Assembly (NCBI GenBank): GCA_903821255.1
Contig: CAIJKT010000240.1
Span: 1-9,366 of the forward strand
Length of the DNA: 9,366 bases
Direction of reading: 5' to 3'
Source: an uncultured Lentisphaeria bacterium
Lineage (GTDB): Bacteria; Verrucomicrobiota; Lentisphaeria; Victivallales; Victivallaceae
Positions 6,662 to 9,366 of this stretch are shown piece by piece. Position numbers and translations under genes: made by a program. Below the pieces are notes generated by a model that saw nothing but the letters and a program-made list of their open reading frames with translations, made no database searches and was not told the origin of the DNA. Each line of letters starts with the position of its first letter. Positions within the stretch are counted from its first letter, which is position 1.

Positions 6662-8101
6662 ATGAATAAAGCAGGAATCAAACAGGGGCTTCGGGCATTG
6701 GGCCTTAAAAAAGGAGACATTGTTCTTCTGCACAGTTCACTGGCCAGCATTGGAAAAGTTGAAGGCGGCGCTGTGGCGGTAATAGAGGCTTTTCTGGAAA
6801 CTCTAGGCAAAACCGGTACATTGATCGTGCCGGTTTTCGGCAACTTCGGAATTCTTACGGATACTGTCAGGAACCGGTCGGATGCGGTTATCAGCGACTG
6901 TCCCAAGGGCACGGTAGCCGCCGTCGGGGCTGATGCCCGGAAAATATGCATTGACCATTGGAAAGCCGATACGGTCCACGGCGAAGGTTCGCCTTATTTG
7001 AAGATTGCCGCGCTCGGCGGCTATGTCTGCCTGCTGGGTGTGGATCAAGACCGGAATACCACCATGCATTCAGTTGAGGCGATGCTCCGGCTGCCCTATC
7101 TTAATTCTACTTCAAGTGCGGTTCAAACTCCGGAAGGCACGGTGCAAAAGACCTGGCAGTATTATCCCGGTCCGCATCGGGATTTTATCGGATTGGACAA
7201 GCTCCTTCGCGCAAGCGGAAAAATGCAAACCGGTAAAATCGGCAGCGCCGTGACCAGACTGATCAAATCTCAGGATTTGATTGAAATCCTTACCGAAGCC
7301 GGGCGGCATGACCCGGCGTTCTGCCTGTGCGGTAATCCGGAATGCGCCGATTGCGTTGCCCAGCGCGCCGCAATCTTTCGTGACGTAATTAACAAAGAGG
7401 ATTTCAAGCTGGCCGCGTCCTCGGCATTGTCAGGGAAATATATACCTGAGATCATCGACAATCTGCATCGCTCCGGGATCGGTTATGTAGAACTTGATTT
7501 CATTCAGGGCAGGCCCGCTTGTCTTATGTCTGCGGAAAAACTTCAGCTTGCTGTCCGGGAATTGGCCGGGAGCAATATCGCTGTTTCCGGATTGCGGCTG
7601 CCCGGAATTCCGGCGGATATTGAAAAAACACTGCAACTTGCCAAAGAATGCGGCATTGACCGTCTGGTGCTGCCGCTCGGTGCCGATGCCGCAAATCTGG
7701 CTGAACAAGCTGCGGCGAAGAATATTGCTCTTTCCTTCTGCAATCGCGGAATTACGGGTGATTATGCCGCCATGCTGCTGAAAAATTTAAAAGAACTTAA
7801 AATCCGCGCCGGATTCACCTTTTCCCCGGCGGAATTTGCCGGCTGCGGCGAAATGCCGTTTCTCAACACTTACCGTTCCGGCAAATTCCGTAAATATATG
7901 GACCAGTTGGACATTGAAGACGGTACCTTTGCCGGAATGCTGACTGTTCTGGCAGGGGGCAATGCAGAGATCAAAGAGCTGGTTTCCATTTTGCGCTGCG
8001 CCGGCTTCAGCGGCTTCATGACGCTGGCGGCGGGTAACCGCTCCCGCGGCAATGTTGTGATCATCGCCGCGGCGTTCCGAAAGCTTCTCGACGAAATCTG
8101 A
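6662..8101 (+). CDS. Two-domain protein: AAC(3)-type N-acetyltransferase fused to a degenerate sugar-isomerase-like TIM barrel
   Basis: Residues 1 to about 215 match the aminoglycoside 3-N-acetyltransferase family (PF02522), which moves an acetyl group from acetyl-CoA to an amine. Matching motifs are LGLKKGDIVLLHSSL (13-27), GTLIVPVFG (52-60), HGEGSPY (106-112) and LLGVDQDRNTTMHSVEA (124-140), with H136 and E139 of the active site. The family RSxHP element reads ISDCP (77-81), so its Arg and His are Ile and Cys80. A four-Cys cluster (C221, C223, C228, C231) resembling a small zinc site follows. The second part (about 250-479) looks like a xylose-isomerase-type sugar isomerase/epimerase barrel, ending RCAGFSGFMTLAAGN, but the metal-binding His and Glu are mostly absent. 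AGGGA (6650-6654) precedes the ATG by 7 nt. It is the last gene of the operon, 58 bp after the aminotransferase. It may acetylate the amine that enzyme makes; aminoglycoside resistance is less likely. Confidence 0.82.
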   Translation: MNKAGIKQGLRALGLKKGDIVLLHSSLASIGKVEGGAVAVIEAFLETLGKTGTLIVPVFGNFGILTDTVRNRSDAVISDCPKGTVAAVGADARKICIDHWKADTVHGEGSPYLKIAALGGYVCLLGVDQDRNTTMHSVEAMLRLPYLNSTSSAVQTPEGTVQKTWQYYPGPHRDFIGLDKLLRASGKMQTGKIGSAVTRLIKSQDLIEILTEAGRHDPAFCLCGNPECADCVAQRAAIFRDVINKEDFKLAASSALSGKYIPEIIDNLHRSGIGYVELDFIQGRPACLMSAEKLQLAVRELAGSNIAVSGLRLPGIPADIEKTLQLAKECGIDRLVLPLGADAANLAEQAAAKNIALSFCNRGITGDYAAMLLKNLKELKIRAGFTFSPAEFAGCGEMPFLNTYRSGKFRKYMDQLDIEDGTFAGMLTVLAGGNAEIKELVSILRCAGFSGFMTLAAGNRSRGNVVIIAAAFRKLLDEI

Positions 8102-8154
8102 TTTTCACTCCTTCATTTTCTGTCATTTCGCGCACAAAACACGTCTCATAAGAA

Positions 8155-8182
8155 TTGCTATACCGCTTAACCGTGATAGATT
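8155..8182 (+). promoter_or_regulatory. Candidate promoter of the Sir2 gene
   Basis: TTGCTA (8155-8160) and TAGATT (8177-8182) are 16 bp apart, with TG at 8174-8175 forming an extended -10. It lies in the 107-bp gap between the operon and the Sir2 gene, so the latter is probably transcribed on its own. No terminator for the upstream operon is evident in the gap, so read-through is also possible. Confidence 0.4.
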
Positions 8183-8208
8183 AAATTCAGGAGACAAGTG
8201 ATAGTAAT

Positions 8209-8952
8209 ATGATAGAGCAGCTTAAAAAATTACTGGAATATTCGCGGCATTGTCTAGTTTTTACGGGTGCGGGGATTTCCACTTTATCCGGAATCCCTGA
8301 TTTCCGCAGCGCCAACGGGGTTTACAGTAGTAAATGGCACGGCATGGATGTTGAAGAAGTGCTTTCCTTGGCCTGCTTCAGGCAACATCCGGAACTGTTT
8401 TACGAATGGAGCAGGACTTTTGTATACGGCCTGGATAAATATCAGCCCAATGCGGTGCACCGGGTGGTTGCCGAATTGGAAAAGCGCGGGATGGTTTCCG
8501 TCGTATATACTCAAAATATCGACATGCTGCACCAGCGGGCGGGCAGCATCAATGTCAAAGAAATTCATGGCAGTCCATCCATGCATCATTGCTTAACATG
8601 CAGTGCTGAATACGGCTATAAAACGATAGCCCCCATAGTCCAGACCGGCCAGGTTCCCAAATGCAGCAAATGCGGCGGCATCATCAAGCCCGATGTGATA
8701 TTCTACGGGCAGGATTTGGACATGGATTTATTAGACAATGCCGCTGTGGACATGGGAAAGGCGGACTTACTGCTGGTCTTAGGCAGCAGCCTGGTCGTCC
8801 AGCCCGCCGCCAGTCTGCCGATGACAACCTATTACAGCGGCGGCAAAATCGTCATAGTAAACAAGCAGCCAACGGCGCTGGATCAATATGCCACCCTGAA
8901 ATTCGATGACCTGAATGAAGTGTTTACCGCATTGGAAAACTGGCTGAAATGA
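8209..8952 (+). CDS. Sir2-family NAD-dependent protein deacylase (sirtuin)
   Basis: This complete 247-residue cytoplasmic sirtuin removes acetyl or related acyl groups from protein lysines using NAD+, giving nicotinamide and O-acyl-ADP-ribose. The NAD motif GAGISTLSGIPDFRS spans 20-34. TQNID (101-105) and the catalytic H120 in EIHGS are present. C128, C131, C152 and C155 form the zinc ribbon. GSSLVVQPAASLP (192-204) and VNKQPTALD (217-225) complete the Rossmann fold. No start other than this ATG exists in frame after the TAA at 8182-8184. AGGAGA (8189-8194) is 14 nt away, farther than usual. A four-codon reading frame beginning GTG at 8198 has a TGA that overlaps the ATG. It follows the acetyltransferase fusion, but its substrate is unknown. 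CobB would be the generic name. Confidence 0.95.
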   Translation: MIEQLKKLLEYSRHCLVFTGAGISTLSGIPDFRSANGVYSSKWHGMDVEEVLSLACFRQHPELFYEWSRTFVYGLDKYQPNAVHRVVAELEKRGMVSVVYTQNIDMLHQRAGSINVKEIHGSPSMHHCLTCSAEYGYKTIAPIVQTGQVPKCSKCGGIIKPDVIFYGQDLDMDLLDNAAVDMGKADLLLVLGSSLVVQPAASLPMTTYYSGGKIVIVNKQPTALDQYATLKFDDLNEVFTALENWLK

Positions 8953-8967
8953 AGGTGAAGAAGAAGC

Positions 8968-8997
8968 AGGTTACTGCCATCAAGCATTGACTAACCT
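8968..8997 (+). terminator. Weak hairpin after the Sir2 gene
   Basis: AGGTTA (8968-8973) and TAACCT (8992-8997) are inverted repeats with an 18-nt loop that can also pair TGC with GCA internally. The nearest T run is about 30 nt further on (9028-9037). It could mark the end of the Sir2 transcript but is a poor terminator by the standard pattern. Confidence 0.25.
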
Positions 8998-9055
8998 CCG
9001 CCTCGCAAGTCATCCTGTCCATGCTTGTTTATTTTTTCAAAAAAATATCCATATT

Positions 9056-9087
9056 GCCCAAAACGTCCAGGTTCGGACGGTCTTGGC
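9056..9087. other. Imperfect 13-bp hairpin in the gap before the last gene
   Basis: The arms 9056-9068 and 9075-9087 pair at 10 of 13 positions: GCC with GGC on the outside and CGTCC with GGACG on the inside, around the loop AGGTTC. A flanking ATCCA (9047-9051) and TGGAT (9101-9105) could close an outer stem. Read on the minus strand the hairpin is followed, after some bases, by a run of seven T, but no minus-strand gene is seen there. It lies inside the 232-bp gap 8953-9184, which holds no gene that I can recognise. Confidence 0.45.
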
Positions 9088-9184
9088 GCAGATGATTTTG
9101 TGGATACTGCCTGAAATAAATATTTCTTTTTTCTGAAAAGGCGGTAGATTTCTAATACAACAAATACAGAAACGGCGGAGTTCA

Positions 9185-9366
9185 ATGAAGATTCATAAAG
9201 AATTTGAATGGATGAAAAAATTTCTTGACGGGCCGGAATGGTTTTACGTTCCCGCGCTGGAAAGAACATCCACGCCTTACCGTTCGCCCACGGTGGCGCT
9301 TTCGGCCTGGTTTCTGGGGTGGCTGTTCCGGGTGCTGACAGTTCCCGGCAGGCTGATCATTCCATC
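9185..9366 (+). CDS. Partial unidentified protein, 5' end only, likely membrane-associated
   Basis: The reading frame opens with ATG after GGCGGAG (9174-9180), 4 nt away, and stays open to the window end, giving 60 residues. The protein begins MKIHKEFEWMKKFLDGPEW. It has a hydrophobic stretch at about residues 37-51 (VALSAWFLGWLFRVL), followed by TVPGRLIIP, which suggests a membrane-embedded or membrane-proximal start. I do not recognise the family from this fragment. The LTxPGR pattern recalls the N-terminal region of some DUF58 proteins, but that is a weak resemblance. A possible -10 (TAATAC, 9153-9158) precedes it without a good -35. Confidence 0.7.
   Translation, partial: MKIHKEFEWMKKFLDGPEWFYVPALERTSTPYRSPTVALSAWFLGWLFRVLTVPGRLIIP

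Noticed and set aside
6662..8101. Aminoglycoside resistance gene
   Set aside because: The acetyltransferase domain lacks the family RSxHP residues, is fused to a second domain and sits in a regulated metabolic operon, so a resistance role is not supported.
9030..9048. AT-only hairpin TATTTTTT-C-AAAAAAATA as a terminator
   Set aside because: It has no GC stem and sits far from the Sir2 stop codon; it is more likely an A/T-tract.

Overview
The window is bacterial: genes are dense, several start codons have Shine-Dalgarno sequences, and the genes form operons. All main families are common bacterial ones, so the organism cannot be named from them. The gene mix (a CstA carbon-starvation transporter, a ROK regulator diverging from small hydrolases, sugar-type aminotransferase and isomerase-like genes, many GGC/CCG-rich codons with AT-rich control regions) would fit a PVC-group anaerobe such as a Lentisphaerota/Victivallales member. 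That is a guess from general resemblance only.

Layout. (1) 1-365 is repeat DNA: two identical 87-bp tandem units, then degenerate copies interrupted by a 9-bp minisatellite that is G-rich on the minus strand. A GC-rich inverted repeat followed by T-rich sequence (380-420) may be a terminator. (2) 513-2372 (+) encodes a CstA-family membrane transporter. (3) 2393-3586 (-) is a ROK-family transcriptional repressor, convergent with cstA. (4) After a 175-bp AT-rich divergent control region comes a plus-strand operon, 3762-8101: a creatininase-family amidohydrolase, a cyclase/kynurenine-formamidase-family protein, a DegT/DnrJ/EryC1-type PLP aminotransferase, and a two-domain protein joining an AAC(3)-type N-acetyltransferase to a degenerate sugar-isomerase-like TIM barrel. 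(5) 8209-8952 (+) is a Sir2 NAD-dependent protein deacylase with its own probable promoter. (6) A 232-bp gap holds a long imperfect hairpin, then a new gene starts at 9185 and runs off the window.

How the genes work together. The divergent region between the ROK gene and the four-gene operon has a near-consensus promoter (TTGAAA, 17 bp, TATAAT). It also has two related 18-bp inverted repeats 104 bp apart, one over the start of the operon's transcript and one close to the regulator gene. This looks like a self-contained regulon: the ROK protein, which has lost its kinase motifs, would sense a sugar or sugar-derived effector and control an operon of two hydrolase-type proteins, an aminotransferase and an N-acyltransferase fusion. 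The gene set suggests making or breaking down an amino-sugar, aminocyclitol or N-acyl compound. The substrate cannot be read from the sequence. This operon, with a metal-site-altered cyclase homologue and an unusual fusion protein, is the best candidate here for an undescribed system.
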